Shown one piece after another: positions 24,651 through 33,767 of a DNA stretch of 50,799 bases. The notes below the pieces were generated by a model, which saw only the letters and a program-made list of their open reading frames with translations, did no database searches and was not told the origin of the DNA. The position numbers were made by a program, and so were the translations under genes. This DNA comes from Alphaproteobacteria bacterium. GTDB taxonomy: Bacteria; Pseudomonadota; Alphaproteobacteria; Rhizobiales; OSC116. How positions within the stretch are numbered: position 1 is the stretch's first letter; each line of letters starts with the position of its first letter. The stretch lies in contig NVQL02000060.1 in NCBI GenBank assembly GCA_002400495.2, forward strand, positions 1-50,799, in the 5' to 3' direction.

Positions 24651-26069
24651 ATGGATAAAAAAGAAAACTTTATAACAGATTCTGAAATATTTGATGGTCG
24701 TGAGCGAAGGGCGAAAAGAATTCGCCCAGCAATAACCATAAAAGAAGCAGCTAGAGAAACTGATGTTTTTGCGCAAACCGATGTGTTGGTTATTGGTGGT
24801 GGCCCTGCAGGCACCGCGGCAGCAATTGCAGCGGGGCGCGAGGGTGTAAAGGTCATGTTGGTAGAGCGCTACAATCATTTAGGCGGATTGTCGACAGGTG
24901 GTCTTGTGATTTGGATTGATCGCATGACAGATTGGAGCGGGAAGCAAATCATCGTCGGAATCGCGAAAGATTTTATGAGCCGCTTACCTCAAGAAGCTGT
25001 ACAAGGACCGTCTCGTGAAGATTGGGGATCGGCTGACGTCGAAACCGCCGCCTATTGGAAACAGCGTACAGCTGCTTTTCACGGAATTACCACGTGGTCG
25101 CCGACTATTGATCCAGAAGCGTTAAAAACATTGTCTATGAAAATGGCGTTAGAACAAGGTGTTGATCTTGTATTTCATGCCTTGGCTGTTCAGCCAATTG
25201 TTGAAGATGGTGCTATGAAAGGTGCTATTTTTGAAAGCAAAGAGGGGCGTTTGGCAATCTTATCAAAAGTAGTGATTGATACTACAGGCGACGCAGATTT
25301 GTTAGCTAGAGCTGGGCTTGAAATGGATAGAGATACTGACAAGACCGATATTCATCATTGTATCAATACCAGCTTTTTAATTGGTGGTGTTGACATGGAG
25401 AAATGGCTTAAATTCAGAGCTGATGCCAGTCGAGATTACAAAAATTTTATGGCAGAAGGGCGTAAAGAAGTTAAGTCTTTTGAACAACCGTTTACTTCTT
25501 GGAGAAATGACATCGCCTTATTTATGGGGCCTCGATTGTCTGGTTATAGTGCACTAGATGTCGAAGATTTGAGTGAAGTTGAGGTTCGTTCACGCTTTTT
25601 AACGGTTGCCCATGTGGAGTTTTATCAAAAACATGCACCTGGCTTTGAAAAAGCATTTCTAATGCTTGGGGCGCCACAAGTGGGTGTTCGTCACAGTCGC
25701 CGCTTAAAAGGTATGGATAAGGTAGTCAGGGCAGATTGGGGAGAAGGCAAAGTATGGGATAATGAAATTGGTGTGTCAACGTCATTGTCACCGAAATTTC
25801 CGAATATTTCAGTGCCTTACGGTGCGTTGGTGCCAACTGGTATTGAGGGTGTATTGGCGGCAGGTAGACATGTTTGTTGTGACGTTAATTCACATTCATT
25901 CTTAAGGGAAATTCCACAATGTTGGCTAACTGGTCAAGCTGCTGGGGTGGCTGGGGCGCTTGCTGCAAATTTGGGAATCGTACCTAGCAAGCTAGATCCA
26001 CGCCTTATTCAAAAAGCTTTGGTTAAACAAGGTGTTTATTTATCACCAAAAATAACTGCCAATTTGTAA
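24651..26069 (+). CDS. FAD-dependent oxidoreductase (PF12831-like)
   Basis: A 472-residue flavoprotein. The Rossmann motif VLVIGGGPAGTAAAIAAG near residue 45 binds FAD, with the acidic end V-E-R near 74 and the family's H-L-G-G-L-S-T-G-G segment near 79-87. A second dinucleotide-related V-I-D-T-T-G-D-A-D-L-L-A-R-A-G motif is near 209, and C-terminal P-T-G-I-E-G-V-L-A-A-G-R-H plus G-Q-A-A-G-V-A-G-A-L-A close the FAD site. No signal peptide. It is first in a cluster with a TRAP importer and ring-cleavage enzymes, so it may oxidise the imported substrate before ring cleavage; the reaction is unknown. A decayed paralogue end lies at 45508-45818. Confidence 0.85.
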   Translation: MDKKENFITDSEIFDGRERRAKRIRPAITIKEAARETDVFAQTDVLVIGGGPAGTAAAIAAGREGVKVMLVERYNHLGGLSTGGLVIWIDRMTDWSGKQIIVGIAKDFMSRLPQEAVQGPSREDWGSADVETAAYWKQRTAAFHGITTWSPTIDPEALKTLSMKMALEQGVDLVFHALAVQPIVEDGAMKGAIFESKEGRLAILSKVVIDTTGDADLLARAGLEMDRDTDKTDIHHCINTSFLIGGVDMEKWLKFRADASRDYKNFMAEGRKEVKSFEQPFTSWRNDIALFMGPRLSGYSALDVEDLSEVEVRSRFLTVAHVEFYQKHAPGFEKAFLMLGAPQVGVRHSRRLKGMDKVVRADWGEGKVWDNEIGVSTSLSPKFPNISVPYGALVPTGIEGVLAAGRHVCCDVNSHSFLREIPQCWLTGQAAGVAGALAANLGIVPSKLDPRLIQKALVKQGVYLSPKITANL

Positions 26070-26087
26070 GCCCAGATTGGGTTTTAG

Positions 26088-26111
26088 GTTAGGTATCACA
26101 TGATGCCTAGC
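26088..26111 (+). other. Hairpin between FAD oxidoreductase and TRAP binding-protein genes
   Basis: The arms GTTAGGTATCA and TGATGCCTAGC can pair over 11 positions counting two G-U pairs, with a very short centre. A version with a longer stem recurs before the paralogous binding-protein gene (45831-45865), keeping AGGTATCA and TGATGCCT. It probably ends or attenuates the FAD oxidoreductase transcript. Confidence 0.6.
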
Positions 26112-26164
26112 CCCGAAGAAAGTAAATATCTAGTATTTACAAGTTAGATTTCTAAAGGAGGGAA

Positions 26165-27148
26165 ATGAAAATGAAAAATAAAATATCTATATTAGCATCT
26201 GTTTCGATCGCGTCATTTAGTTTGATGAGTATGTCGGTAAATGCGGATGAAATAACACTTAAGGGCGCTAGCTGTTTTACCATAGGCAGTCCACCGTCTA
26301 TAGCGTTTGAAAAATTGGTCAAAGAAATTAACGCAAAAGGTGAAGGTGTGGTGAAAATAAACCTCATCGGTGGCGCGCCAGCTATTGGTAGCCCACTTAC
26401 CTTAACTCAAAAAATGTCGAGAGGCATTTACGATATTTTGGGTTGTCCTGAAACTTATTTTGGCACTGTGGTTCCTGAAGCTCCTGTGTTGCGCTTAACG
26501 GATAGTTCTTACGCTGATTTGCGTAAAAACGGCGCTTTAGACTATTTGGAAGAGCTGTTTAATAAAAAGAACATTCACTATGTTGGTCGTCATCATGACT
26601 TTGGCGGATTTAGTCTATGGCTTAATAAAAAAATTGATGGTCCAGATTTGACAGGTCTTAATTTGCGAACTGCTGCAAATTATACGGCTTTCTTTAAATC
26701 ACTGGGCGCGACCGTTCAATCTGCCGGAGCGCCGCAAATTTATACATTGATGGAAAATAACTCGGTACAAGGTTTTGGTTGGCCTGCAGGCGCATTTGCT
26801 CCACCATGGATGAAAGTGACAAAATATCAAGTGAAGCCTAGCTTCTACCATTCACCAATGCATACAATATTCAACCTTAAAAAGTGGAATTCATTGAATG
26901 ATGAGCAACGTGAGATCATTACATCTGTTACCATGCAATATGAGCTGAATAATGAACCTGGAAATGAAAGTTTAGCTAAAAACTTAGCGGCTGGTGATAA
27001 AATGCGGGCTGAGGCTGGTATTGAGATTATTGAATTTTCTGGTGATGATGCAAAATCATGGTCTGGTGCTGCAGATAAAGCTGCATGGGATGAAGTGGTT
27101 GCAAACAACCCTGAAAATGGCCAAAAATTGTTGGACCTATTTAAATAA
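26165..27148 (+). CDS. TRAP transporter substrate-binding protein (DctP family), copy 1
   Basis: A 327-residue periplasmic binding protein. GGAGGG lies just before the ATG. Signal peptide to about residue 27 (SVNA-DE), then I-T-L-K-G-A-S-C-F-T-I-G. The DctP-family core is seen in the G-L-N-L-R-T-A segment near 158-165, where the Arg usually contacts the substrate carboxylate. It is followed by DctQ and DctM genes, so this is a complete TRAP importer for a carboxylate, presumably aromatic given the catabolic genes. The paralogue at 45923 is very similar. Confidence 0.88.
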   Translation: MKMKNKISILASVSIASFSLMSMSVNADEITLKGASCFTIGSPPSIAFEKLVKEINAKGEGVVKINLIGGAPAIGSPLTLTQKMSRGIYDILGCPETYFGTVVPEAPVLRLTDSSYADLRKNGALDYLEELFNKKNIHYVGRHHDFGGFSLWLNKKIDGPDLTGLNLRTAANYTAFFKSLGATVQSAGAPQIYTLMENNSVQGFGWPAGAFAPPWMKVTKYQVKPSFYHSPMHTIFNLKKWNSLNDEQREIITSVTMQYELNNEPGNESLAKNLAAGDKMRAEAGIEIIEFSGDDAKSWSGAADKAAWDEVVANNPENGQKLLDLFK

Positions 27149-27158
27149 ACTATAATTT

Positions 27159-27202
27159 AAGTGTGGAAATGATGATCTAAATATTTGTCATTTTCGCACT
27201 TT
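27159..27202 (+). other. Hairpin after TRAP binding-protein gene
   Basis: The arms AAGTGTGGAAATGA and TCATTTTCGCACTT pair over 14 positions including two G-U pairs, around a 16-base loop, and are followed by TTTT-containing sequence. It lies between the dctP and dctQ genes and could act as a leaky terminator. Confidence 0.7.
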
Positions 27203-27222
27203 TTACATTTGCTGGATGATAG

Positions 27223-27750
27223 ATGAATAAGATGTTGGATTGCCTAGAAAATAGGTTTAATCAGTTTTTAGTAGGCTTGGCTGTTTTAGTCGCAAGCTCA
27301 ATTGGTGCTCTGGCAGTGCTTATACCGCTAAATTTGTTTTTAACCAAAGCCGGGCTTGGGAACCTGTGGTGGCTGTACGGCTCTATAGAGTATGTTTTGT
27401 ATTTTGGAGTCTTTTTGGCAGCGCCTTGGGTGTTGCAACAAGGATCGCACGTCAGCGTGGATTTGCTTTCTTCAAGTTTGCCCGAGCCAGCGGCCAAAAT
27501 ATTGGACAAGATAATAAACTTGTTAGGCGCTTCGATTTGCCTCGTATTGATTGTGTATGGAACTCGGGCGACGTTTATTGAATATATAGATCAAACGATG
27601 CCTGATAAAGACATTCAAATTTTCAATTGGATAATCACCTCGGTTTTCACCTTATCTTTTGCCATGTCGGCGGTTGAATTTTTAATGCGTTTGCGTTTTA
27701 AGCGCGTTCTGATTTTAAAGTCAGATGATTTTGTTCTGGACGGGAGTTGA
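27223..27750 (+). CDS. TRAP transporter small membrane subunit (DctQ family)
   Basis: A 175-residue inner-membrane protein with four hydrophobic segments, as usual for DctQ. The family pattern W-x-G-V-F-L-A-A-P-W-V-L-Q-Q-G-S-H-V-S-V-D in the second segment appears here as F-G-V-F-L-A-A-P-W-V-L-Q-Q-G-S-H-V-S-V-D. It stabilises the large subunit. The 3' end is five bases from, or overlaps, the DctM start. Confidence 0.85.
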   Translation: MNKMLDCLENRFNQFLVGLAVLVASSIGALAVLIPLNLFLTKAGLGNLWWLYGSIEYVLYFGVFLAAPWVLQQGSHVSVDLLSSSLPEPAAKILDKIINLLGASICLVLIVYGTRATFIEYIDQTMPDKDIQIFNWIITSVFTLSFAMSAVEFLMRLRFKRVLILKSDDFVLDGS

Positions 27751-27754
27751 TATT

Positions 27755-29200
27755 GTGGATTGGTATATTTCTTTAACACTATTATTGGGCACTGTTTGTA
27801 TTGTCATGTTCATTGGCGTTCCAGTAGCATTTGCATTTTTCACTGCGAATATATTAGGCACCTATTTGTTTATCAGCGGCGATATCGGTTTGATATTCAT
27901 GCCGATGGAATTCAGCAACGCCATAACTTTTGGCTTGGCACCCGTGTCTTTGTTTTTATTGATGGGCGAAATACTGCTCCACACAGGGGTGGCCTTTAAG
28001 GCCATTGGTGCGATTGATCGAATTATATCGCGGTTGCCGGGCAGGCTTTCAATTGTATCGATTATTGGCGGTACTGTGTTTTCATCGCTTTCTGGTTCAA
28101 CCATTGCAAACACAGCTATCTTAGGTTCTGTGTTATTGCCAGATATGATGAAAAAAGGTTACCAACCTTCGATGTCGATGGGGCCAATAATGGCCGTTGG
28201 TGGCATAGCTATGCTCATACCACCATCTGCGCTTGCAGTGCTGCTGGCTAGCATTGCAGAACAATCTGTTGCTCAATTATTGTTAGCAGGCATCATTCCT
28301 GGGATATTAATGGCGGTTTTATTTTTTGCTTATGTAATCATTCGATGTATGATTAACCCTGCACTTGCCCCAAATTACGACATTGATGAAAGCGCATTGG
28401 AATTGCCAATTACTTTCTCTCTTAACTGGTCGGGCAAACAGGTTTATTCAGCAATTTATAATGGTAAACATTTAAAATTCTACAACCGTATTTTACCATC
28501 CTTTGTATATATAATACCGCTAATGCTTATATTTGTTGTTGTGGTGGGTAGTATTTTCTTAAAAATTGCGGCCCCTATTGAGGCTGCTGCTCTTGGATGT
28601 TTAGCGGCTCTTGCTGCCTGCTATTTCTTTAAAATCTTTAACAATGTGATCAAAATATCGGGTATTTCTGGTGCAGATTTTAATCTTAAACACATCGGAA
28701 GCGCGTTGATGGAAACCACTAAAGTCAATGTGATGATATTATTTATCATCGCGGGTTCTCTGGTGTTTAGCCAAGCTTTGTCAAACTCTGGGGCTACTAA
28801 TGGTTTGTTAGAAGCTGTTGCAGCGATGGATTTGAATAAAATAACAATCGTTATAATCATGGTCTTGGTTCTGTTATTCCTAGGTGCATTCATGGACCAA
28901 GTGAGCATGTTATTGTTGACCATGCCGTTCTTTTTGTTAGGTGCGCAATCTTTTCAAGTTTTGTTCGATATTGATGTGATTTGGCTGATGGTTCTTATGT
29001 TAATCACCATGGAGATTAGCTTGTTAACGCCGCCGTTTGGGTTGTTGTTATACGTCATGAAAGGCATTGCTCCGCCTCATATAAAAATTGGCCAAGTTGT
29101 ATCGGCCGCATTGCCCTTTATAGCGATTGAAGTGTTTGTATTGATCTTGCTGATGACATTTCCAGAGGTGGCAATCTGGTTGCCGAGTAAGCTCGATTGA
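27755..29200 (+). CDS. TRAP transporter large membrane subunit (DctM family)
   Basis: A 481-residue inner-membrane transporter with about 12 hydrophobic segments. Family motifs include S-G-S-T-I-A-N-T-A near residue 115, I-P-P-S-A-L-A near 150 and T-P-P-F-G-L-L near 430. It is some 45 residues longer than usual DctM because of extra sequence around residues 210-245. I favour the GTG at 27755, which has GGGAG upstream; an ATG at 27725 inside dctQ would add ten residues. It moves the substrate using a Na+ gradient in known relatives. A 211-base gap without genes follows. Confidence 0.86.
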   Translation: MDWYISLTLLLGTVCIVMFIGVPVAFAFFTANILGTYLFISGDIGLIFMPMEFSNAITFGLAPVSLFLLMGEILLHTGVAFKAIGAIDRIISRLPGRLSIVSIIGGTVFSSLSGSTIANTAILGSVLLPDMMKKGYQPSMSMGPIMAVGGIAMLIPPSALAVLLASIAEQSVAQLLLAGIIPGILMAVLFFAYVIIRCMINPALAPNYDIDESALELPITFSLNWSGKQVYSAIYNGKHLKFYNRILPSFVYIIPLMLIFVVVVGSIFLKIAAPIEAAALGCLAALAACYFFKIFNNVIKISGISGADFNLKHIGSALMETTKVNVMILFIIAGSLVFSQALSNSGATNGLLEAVAAMDLNKITIVIIMVLVLLFLGAFMDQVSMLLLTMPFFLLGAQSFQVLFDIDVIWLMVLMLITMEISLLTPPFGLLLYVMKGIAPPHIKIGQVVSAALPFIAIEVFVLILLMTFPEVAIWLPSKLD

Positions 29201-29411
29201 CATTAAGGGCTATGTCGGAACCATGCTGCTATTGGTTTTTTTTAGGGGAGTTGAATAGATGGTCGGCGTTTTCAAACACATCTTGATCCCATTTTAATTA
29301 CCCAATTGGTATCGCTGTATACCAGAATCGGCATTGATAAAAATGAACTATATCGCCAAAATAAATTTTATAAAATGTTAGATAGAACATTCGAAAAAGA
29401 GGGTAGAATTG

Positions 29412-30260
29412 ATGAGAAATGTTACATTGGAGAATATAACTGGTGCAGTGGTGGGAGCTCTTTCACAAGATGTACCTTCACGACAACGCGAAATAATGAC
29501 AAGTTTAATCAAGCATATGCATGATTTTTGTCGTGATGTGAACCTTCAGAGTGATGAATTTTTGCAGGCTTGTGATTATATGGCGCGGGCGGGCGCTATA
29601 TGTGACGACCAACGGCAAGAATTTATTTTATTGGCGGATATTCTGGGCATTGAAGTGCTTGTCGATATGCTGTCCAATGAAACCACTGGTGATGAAAGCG
29701 AATCCACTGTCCTGGGACCTTTCTATCGCGAAAACCCACCTGTTCTTCCTGCAGGCGCGTCTATTGTACAAATGGATTTTGACGGCCAAGAAACAGTTCT
29801 AATTGAGGGTATTATTCGTGATGCTTCGGGTGCTCCTATATCGGGTGTGATGATGGATGTTTGGGAAGATGCACCAAATGGTCTTTATGAACAACAAGAT
29901 CCCGAACAACCAGATTTTAACCTTCGTGGGCGCTTTGAAACCGACGAATCTGGTCGTTATTCCTTCCGAGCCATTCGTCCTGTTCCGTATCCAATCCCAG
30001 AAGATGGAACGGCTGGCGAACTACTAAGCTTTATGGGGCATCATCCTTGGCGCCCTGGACACATCCATTTCATGCTGTTCAAATCGGGTTACAGAACTCT
30101 TGTTTCTCAGATTTTTGATGGAAAAAGCGAGTATCTGGACAATGATTCTGTATTTGCCGTTAAGGAAAGTTTGATCGGTGAATTTAAGAAAGCGCCAAGC
30201 AATGTTGATGCTGATTTGGTTTTGGAATTTGATTTTGTGCTTAAATCACAAGATTCTTGA
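29412..30260 (+). CDS. Intradiol ring-cleavage dioxygenase (catechol/hydroxyquinol 1,2-dioxygenase type)
   Basis: A 282-residue non-haem Fe(III) dioxygenase. The N-terminal dioxygenase_N helical domain covers about residues 20-95; the catalytic domain starts at V-L-G-P-F-Y-R. Probable iron ligands are the Tyr in P-N-G-L-Y-E, the Tyr in S-G-R-Y-S-F and the two His of P-G-H-I-H-F. It would cleave catechol to cis,cis-muconate or hydroxyquinol to maleylacetate. The next gene encodes a muconate-cycloisomerase-like enzyme, favouring catechol-type cleavage; no maleylacetate reductase gene is near. GAGGG precedes the ATG at 29412. Confidence 0.88.
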   Translation: MRNVTLENITGAVVGALSQDVPSRQREIMTSLIKHMHDFCRDVNLQSDEFLQACDYMARAGAICDDQRQEFILLADILGIEVLVDMLSNETTGDESESTVLGPFYRENPPVLPAGASIVQMDFDGQETVLIEGIIRDASGAPISGVMMDVWEDAPNGLYEQQDPEQPDFNLRGRFETDESGRYSFRAIRPVPYPIPEDGTAGELLSFMGHHPWRPGHIHFMLFKSGYRTLVSQIFDGKSEYLDNDSVFAVKESLIGEFKKAPSNVDADLVLEFDFVLKSQDS

Positions 30261-30372
30261 ACTGCCAATTGGTGTGAATTGGAATGTGAAACATAAATTA
30301 TGGGAAACGTAAATATGTTAAAAGAAGGATTGCCTCGTTGAGTAACCATACAATTAAAAAAGGCAATATAAT

Positions 30373-31515
30373 ATGATGCAACTTTCATCTGAAAACATGG
30401 ACATCGCAAATATTGACACTGTAATTGTCGATGTTCCTACATTCCGCACACATAAACTGGCAAATTTTAAGATACAATGCCGGTCGTATGTCATCATAAA
30501 AATCACCCTTAGTAATGGTGCTATCGGCCATGGAGAGGCGTCAATTCTTGGCGGCCCCCTCTGGGCAGAAGAAAGTGTAGAATCGATAAAATCGGTAATC
30601 GATGTTTATCTGGCACCTGTATTGCTTGGTCAATGTGCCGCAAATTTCGAAAATTGCGCGCTTTTGATGAAATCGGCCGCGACCCGCAATTATTCTGCCA
30701 AGGCGGGTGTTGAAAGCGCATTATTTGATGCGGTTGGAAAAGCTCTCTCCATGCCTGCAACGATGTTTTTAGGTGGAGTGGTTAGACGCTCTATTCCTAT
30801 AATATGGGTATTGGCATCGGGTGACGCAGACCAAGAGATAGAAGAAGCTAAGAAAAAAATAGCTCTTAAACAGATGAACGTTTTTAAAATCAAATTTGGC
30901 TTTATGAAGCCTGAAGAGGACGTTGCCCGACTGCGAAAAATTATGGCCGCTTTACCGGCAGGTACCAAAATAATTGTCGATGTTAATCAGGTTTGGTCTG
31001 AAGCAACGGCGATAAAATGGATGCCTGCGCTTACGGAACTTGGTGTTTCTATGGTTGAGCAACCATTGCCTGCGTCTCAACCAGAGGCTTTAGCACGCAT
31101 TGCAAAGCGCGTTGACATTCCGATTCTAGTCGATGAGGGTGCCACGACATTGCAAGAGATCCAGCAATCGGGGGCACTTGGCGTGGGGACTGTACTGTCA
31201 TTGAAATTAGTAAAAAGTGGTGGGCTTTTAGAAATGAAACGTGCTGCTGGTGTTGCCACTGCGAATGGTATGGAACTCTATGGTGGGTGTCTCATTGAAA
31301 GCGGCATTGGTGCGGCTGCTCACCTTGCTGTTTACAGTAGTTTACCCGCACTCGAATGGGGAACAGAACAATTTGGTCCACTTATTTTGGAAAATGACCT
31401 TATATCATCCGGAATAGACTATGAAAATTTTGAAGTCATTTGCCCAACTGGGTCAGGTCTAGGGATTACAATCGCTGAGGATTATATTAGAGATTATTCC
31501 CGCAAAGGTTACTAA
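30373..31515 (+). CDS. Muconate cycloisomerase-like enolase-superfamily enzyme
   Basis: A 380-residue member of the mandelate racemase/muconate lactonizing enzyme group. The N-terminal capping domain runs to about residue 135; the barrel has the K-x-K pair in FKIKFG near 174-176, metal ligands in V-D-V-N-Q (near 200), V-E-Q-P-L (near 228) and V-D-E-G (near 252), and a second Lys in L-K-L-V-K-S-G-G. This residue pattern is that of the MLE subgroup. It should cyclise cis,cis-muconate to muconolactone. Two ATG codons in tandem (30373, 30376) are possible starts. Confidence 0.85.
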   Translation: MMQLSSENMDIANIDTVIVDVPTFRTHKLANFKIQCRSYVIIKITLSNGAIGHGEASILGGPLWAEESVESIKSVIDVYLAPVLLGQCAANFENCALLMKSAATRNYSAKAGVESALFDAVGKALSMPATMFLGGVVRRSIPIIWVLASGDADQEIEEAKKKIALKQMNVFKIKFGFMKPEEDVARLRKIMAALPAGTKIIVDVNQVWSEATAIKWMPALTELGVSMVEQPLPASQPEALARIAKRVDIPILVDEGATTLQEIQQSGALGVGTVLSLKLVKSGGLLEMKRAAGVATANGMELYGGCLIESGIGAAAHLAVYSSLPALEWGTEQFGPLILENDLISSGIDYENFEVICPTGSGLGITIAEDYIRDYSRKGY

Positions 31516-31516
31516 A

Positions 31517-31894
31517 ATGAATGTATATGAAGCTTTATTAAAAATTCAATCATCTTTATTAAAGAAACAGTATTTATTGCGTTTAGGACGCTTTTTTTCT
31601 GCACAAGTGCTCATTCAAATTGAGGAAGATAAGTATTTTCTTACCTTTGAAAAGGGACAAATAACATCCATTGCTGTGAATCCAGAAATTAAGATGCCAT
31701 GGCACTTTGCATTTCGCACAGATGAACTTGCTCTGAATGAATTTTGGCAGAAGATGCCAAAGCCAGGATTTCATGATATTTTTGGCTTGGTAAAAATAGG
31801 GCGTGCTGAAATAGACGGTGATATTATTTTATTGATAAAGAATTTACGTTTTTTCAAAGAGGTTTTGGCCTTGGCCAGGAATAAAGATGAATAG
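31517..31894 (+). CDS. Small SCP2-like protein of unknown function
   Basis: A 125-residue soluble protein starting one base after the cycloisomerase stop codon. I do not recognise a characterised enzyme. The pattern (Y-F-L-T-F-E-K-G-Q-I, then P-W-H-F-A-F-R-T, and near the end K-I-G-R-A-E-I-D-G-D followed by a hydrophobic helix) resembles the sterol-carrier-protein-2 fold, which binds lipophilic or acyl compounds. It occupies the place where a muconolactone isomerase (CatC) would be expected, but it is longer than CatC and shows no obvious CatC motif. Confidence 0.6.
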   Translation: MNVYEALLKIQSSLLKKQYLLRLGRFFSAQVLIQIEEDKYFLTFEKGQITSIAVNPEIKMPWHFAFRTDELALNEFWQKMPKPGFHDIFGLVKIGRAEIDGDIILLIKNLRFFKEVLALARNKDE

Positions 31895-31906
31895 GAATGG
31901 GCGTAA

Positions 31907-32755
31907 ATGACAACATCTGACATTGAAACAATTACCGGTCGATATGTAAACTGCAAGATCGATGGAAAAATGCACCGCATTTATTTTGAAGAGGCAGGGC
32001 GTGGCGAGCCCATTATTTGTTTGCACACTGCTGGAGCCGATACTCGTCAATGGCAACATATTTTAAATGATTCCGAGATTAATGGTCAGTATAGGCTGAT
32101 CGCATTTGATATGCCTTGGCATGGAAAATCATCACCTCCGATTGGCTGGGAAACCGAAGAGTATAATTTAACGACATCTGTATATATCGAAACGATTTTG
32201 GCCTTTAAAGAAGCTCTTAGGCTGGATAAACCAATTATCGCAGGCTGTTCTATGGGCGGTAGAATCGCGCTTCAACTTGCACTTAGCCACAGTGATAAAT
32301 TTGCGGGTTTTATAGCCATTGAGGCATCTGATTTTCAGCCAGCATGGTATGATATTGATTGGTTTCATAGGCCAGATGCACATGGCGGCGAAATGGGCGC
32401 GGCACTTGTGTCAGCAAATATTGCGCCGCAATCACCAACTGAACATAAATGGCTTACGCAATGGATGTTCATGCAGTCTGGCCCAGGGGTTTTTCGTGGG
32501 GATTTGACCTTCTATACTAAAGATGATAGCTTATTGAAAACAATAACGAAAATAGATACATCTAACGCACCAGTGCATATTTTGGTAGGGGAATATGACC
32601 TAACTTGCACACCAGAAAATGCGAAGCAAACAGCAAACAAAATCAAAGGTGCCACTCTAAAAATCATGCCAAATATTGGTCATTTTCCAATGTCTGAAAA
32701 TCCAGACGAATTTCGGCCGCATTTCCTAGAAGCTTTACAGAAAATGAAGTGCTGA
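31907..32755 (+). CDS. Alpha/beta hydrolase, 3-oxoadipate enol-lactonase-like
   Basis: A 282-residue alpha/beta hydrolase. The nucleophile elbow is G-C-S-M-G-G near residue 111, the oxyanion region H-T-A-G-A-D near 41, the acid probably Asp in G-E-Y-D-L-T near 229 and the catalytic His in N-I-G-H-F-P near 261. Length and the position after dioxygenase and cycloisomerase genes suit the PcaD/CatD step, hydrolysis of the enol-lactone to 3-oxoadipate, but the family is broad. Confidence 0.78.
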   Translation: MTTSDIETITGRYVNCKIDGKMHRIYFEEAGRGEPIICLHTAGADTRQWQHILNDSEINGQYRLIAFDMPWHGKSSPPIGWETEEYNLTTSVYIETILAFKEALRLDKPIIAGCSMGGRIALQLALSHSDKFAGFIAIEASDFQPAWYDIDWFHRPDAHGGEMGAALVSANIAPQSPTEHKWLTQWMFMQSGPGVFRGDLTFYTKDDSLLKTITKIDTSNAPVHILVGEYDLTCTPENAKQTANKIKGATLKIMPNIGHFPMSENPDEFRPHFLEALQKMKC

Positions 32756-32828
32756 GGAGAAGTAAACCAATTGAGTTGCAAATGAATAGTTAGGGTGGAG
32801 TAAAAAAATATAAAGCGGGGGTGATGCA

Positions 32829-33746
32829 ATGGAAATGCAACGATTAAGATATTTTGTAGCAGTAGCGGAGGAGTTGCATTTTGGCCGCGCGTCCGAGCAA
32901 CTTGGAATTGCGCAGCCACCCTTAAGCCGCCAAATTGCTCGTCTAGAAAAAGAATTGCAGGCTTCATTATTTGACCGCAGTCGCAGTCAGATCAAATTGA
33001 CCCAAGCGGGGAAGTCCTTATTGGAACGAGCGGTCGTAATATTGAATGATTATGATGATGCTTGTTTAGAAATAAAACGCATAGGACAGGGCGCAAGTGG
33101 GCGTCTTCGGATCGCCTTTGTTGGGTCGGCAACACACGGTCTCTTTCCCTCCTTAATCAAGTCTTTCAGAGCCAATTATCCTAAAGTAAACCTTGTCTTA
33201 CTCAGTATGAATAATGCCGAAATGCTTCGTTCTTTGGCGGTTCGTAGCATAGACATCGCTATTTCTAGACCCGAGATTGAAAATGATGAAATTCATAATA
33301 AGTTTTTCTTTAAAGAAGACTTGGTGCTTGCCATACCAGATTCAATTACAATTAAAAGCGGCAAACGTCTCTTGTTTTCCGAAATGAAAGATGAAACTTT
33401 TATTTTATATCCGGAATTCCCGCGACCAAGTTTTGCAGACTTTATATTATCAATTTGTGCAGAGGCTGGTTTTGAGCCCAAAAATAGAGCTTATACAATG
33501 GATTATCAAACCGCGATTAGTTTGGTTGCTGTCGGAGAAGGTATCTCGCTCGTTCCAGCATCCGTTGCGTCTTCGAAACGAACAGGAGTGCGCTTTGTTG
33601 AATATATAGGTCCAAACCCAGGGACGGGGTTGTCAATTAGTTACCGAAGGGACAACCAGGATCCTATTATTTTGAATTTTGCGAATCTTGCCCAAAAACT
33701 CGCCCGTAAACCTGATATTAATACTGGAAGTAGTATGAAGCGCTAA
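32829..33746 (+). CDS. LysR-family regulator (CatR/BenM-like)
   Basis: A 305-residue LysR regulator. It begins MEMQRLRYFVAVAEELHFGR and the HTH continues to about residue 60 with Q-P-P-L-S-R-Q-I-A-R-L-E. The effector domain starts near residue 92 (G-R-L-R-I-A-F-V-G-S-A). The N-terminal wording is close to CatR/BenM/CatM, which respond to cis,cis-muconate. It lies at the end of the cluster in the same direction, 73 bases after the hydrolase gene, and meets pcaF tail to tail. Confidence 0.86.
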   Translation: MEMQRLRYFVAVAEELHFGRASEQLGIAQPPLSRQIARLEKELQASLFDRSRSQIKLTQAGKSLLERAVVILNDYDDACLEIKRIGQGASGRLRIAFVGSATHGLFPSLIKSFRANYPKVNLVLLSMNNAEMLRSLAVRSIDIAISRPEIENDEIHNKFFFKEDLVLAIPDSITIKSGKRLLFSEMKDETFILYPEFPRPSFADFILSICAEAGFEPKNRAYTMDYQTAISLVAVGEGISLVPASVASSKRTGVRFVEYIGPNPGTGLSISYRRDNQDPIILNFANLAQKLARKPDINTGSSMKR

Positions 33747-33767
33747 TCCAATTGATTTTCAAAATAT

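Noticed and set aside
29306..29524. 72-residue open frame before the dioxygenase gene
   Set aside because: It overlaps the dioxygenase start in a different frame, has no motif and no ribosome site.
29412..30260. Hydroxyquinol 1,2-dioxygenase as a definite call
   Set aside because: The fold fits, but no maleylacetate reductase gene is near and a muconate-cycloisomerase-like gene is next, so only the broader intradiol call is supported.
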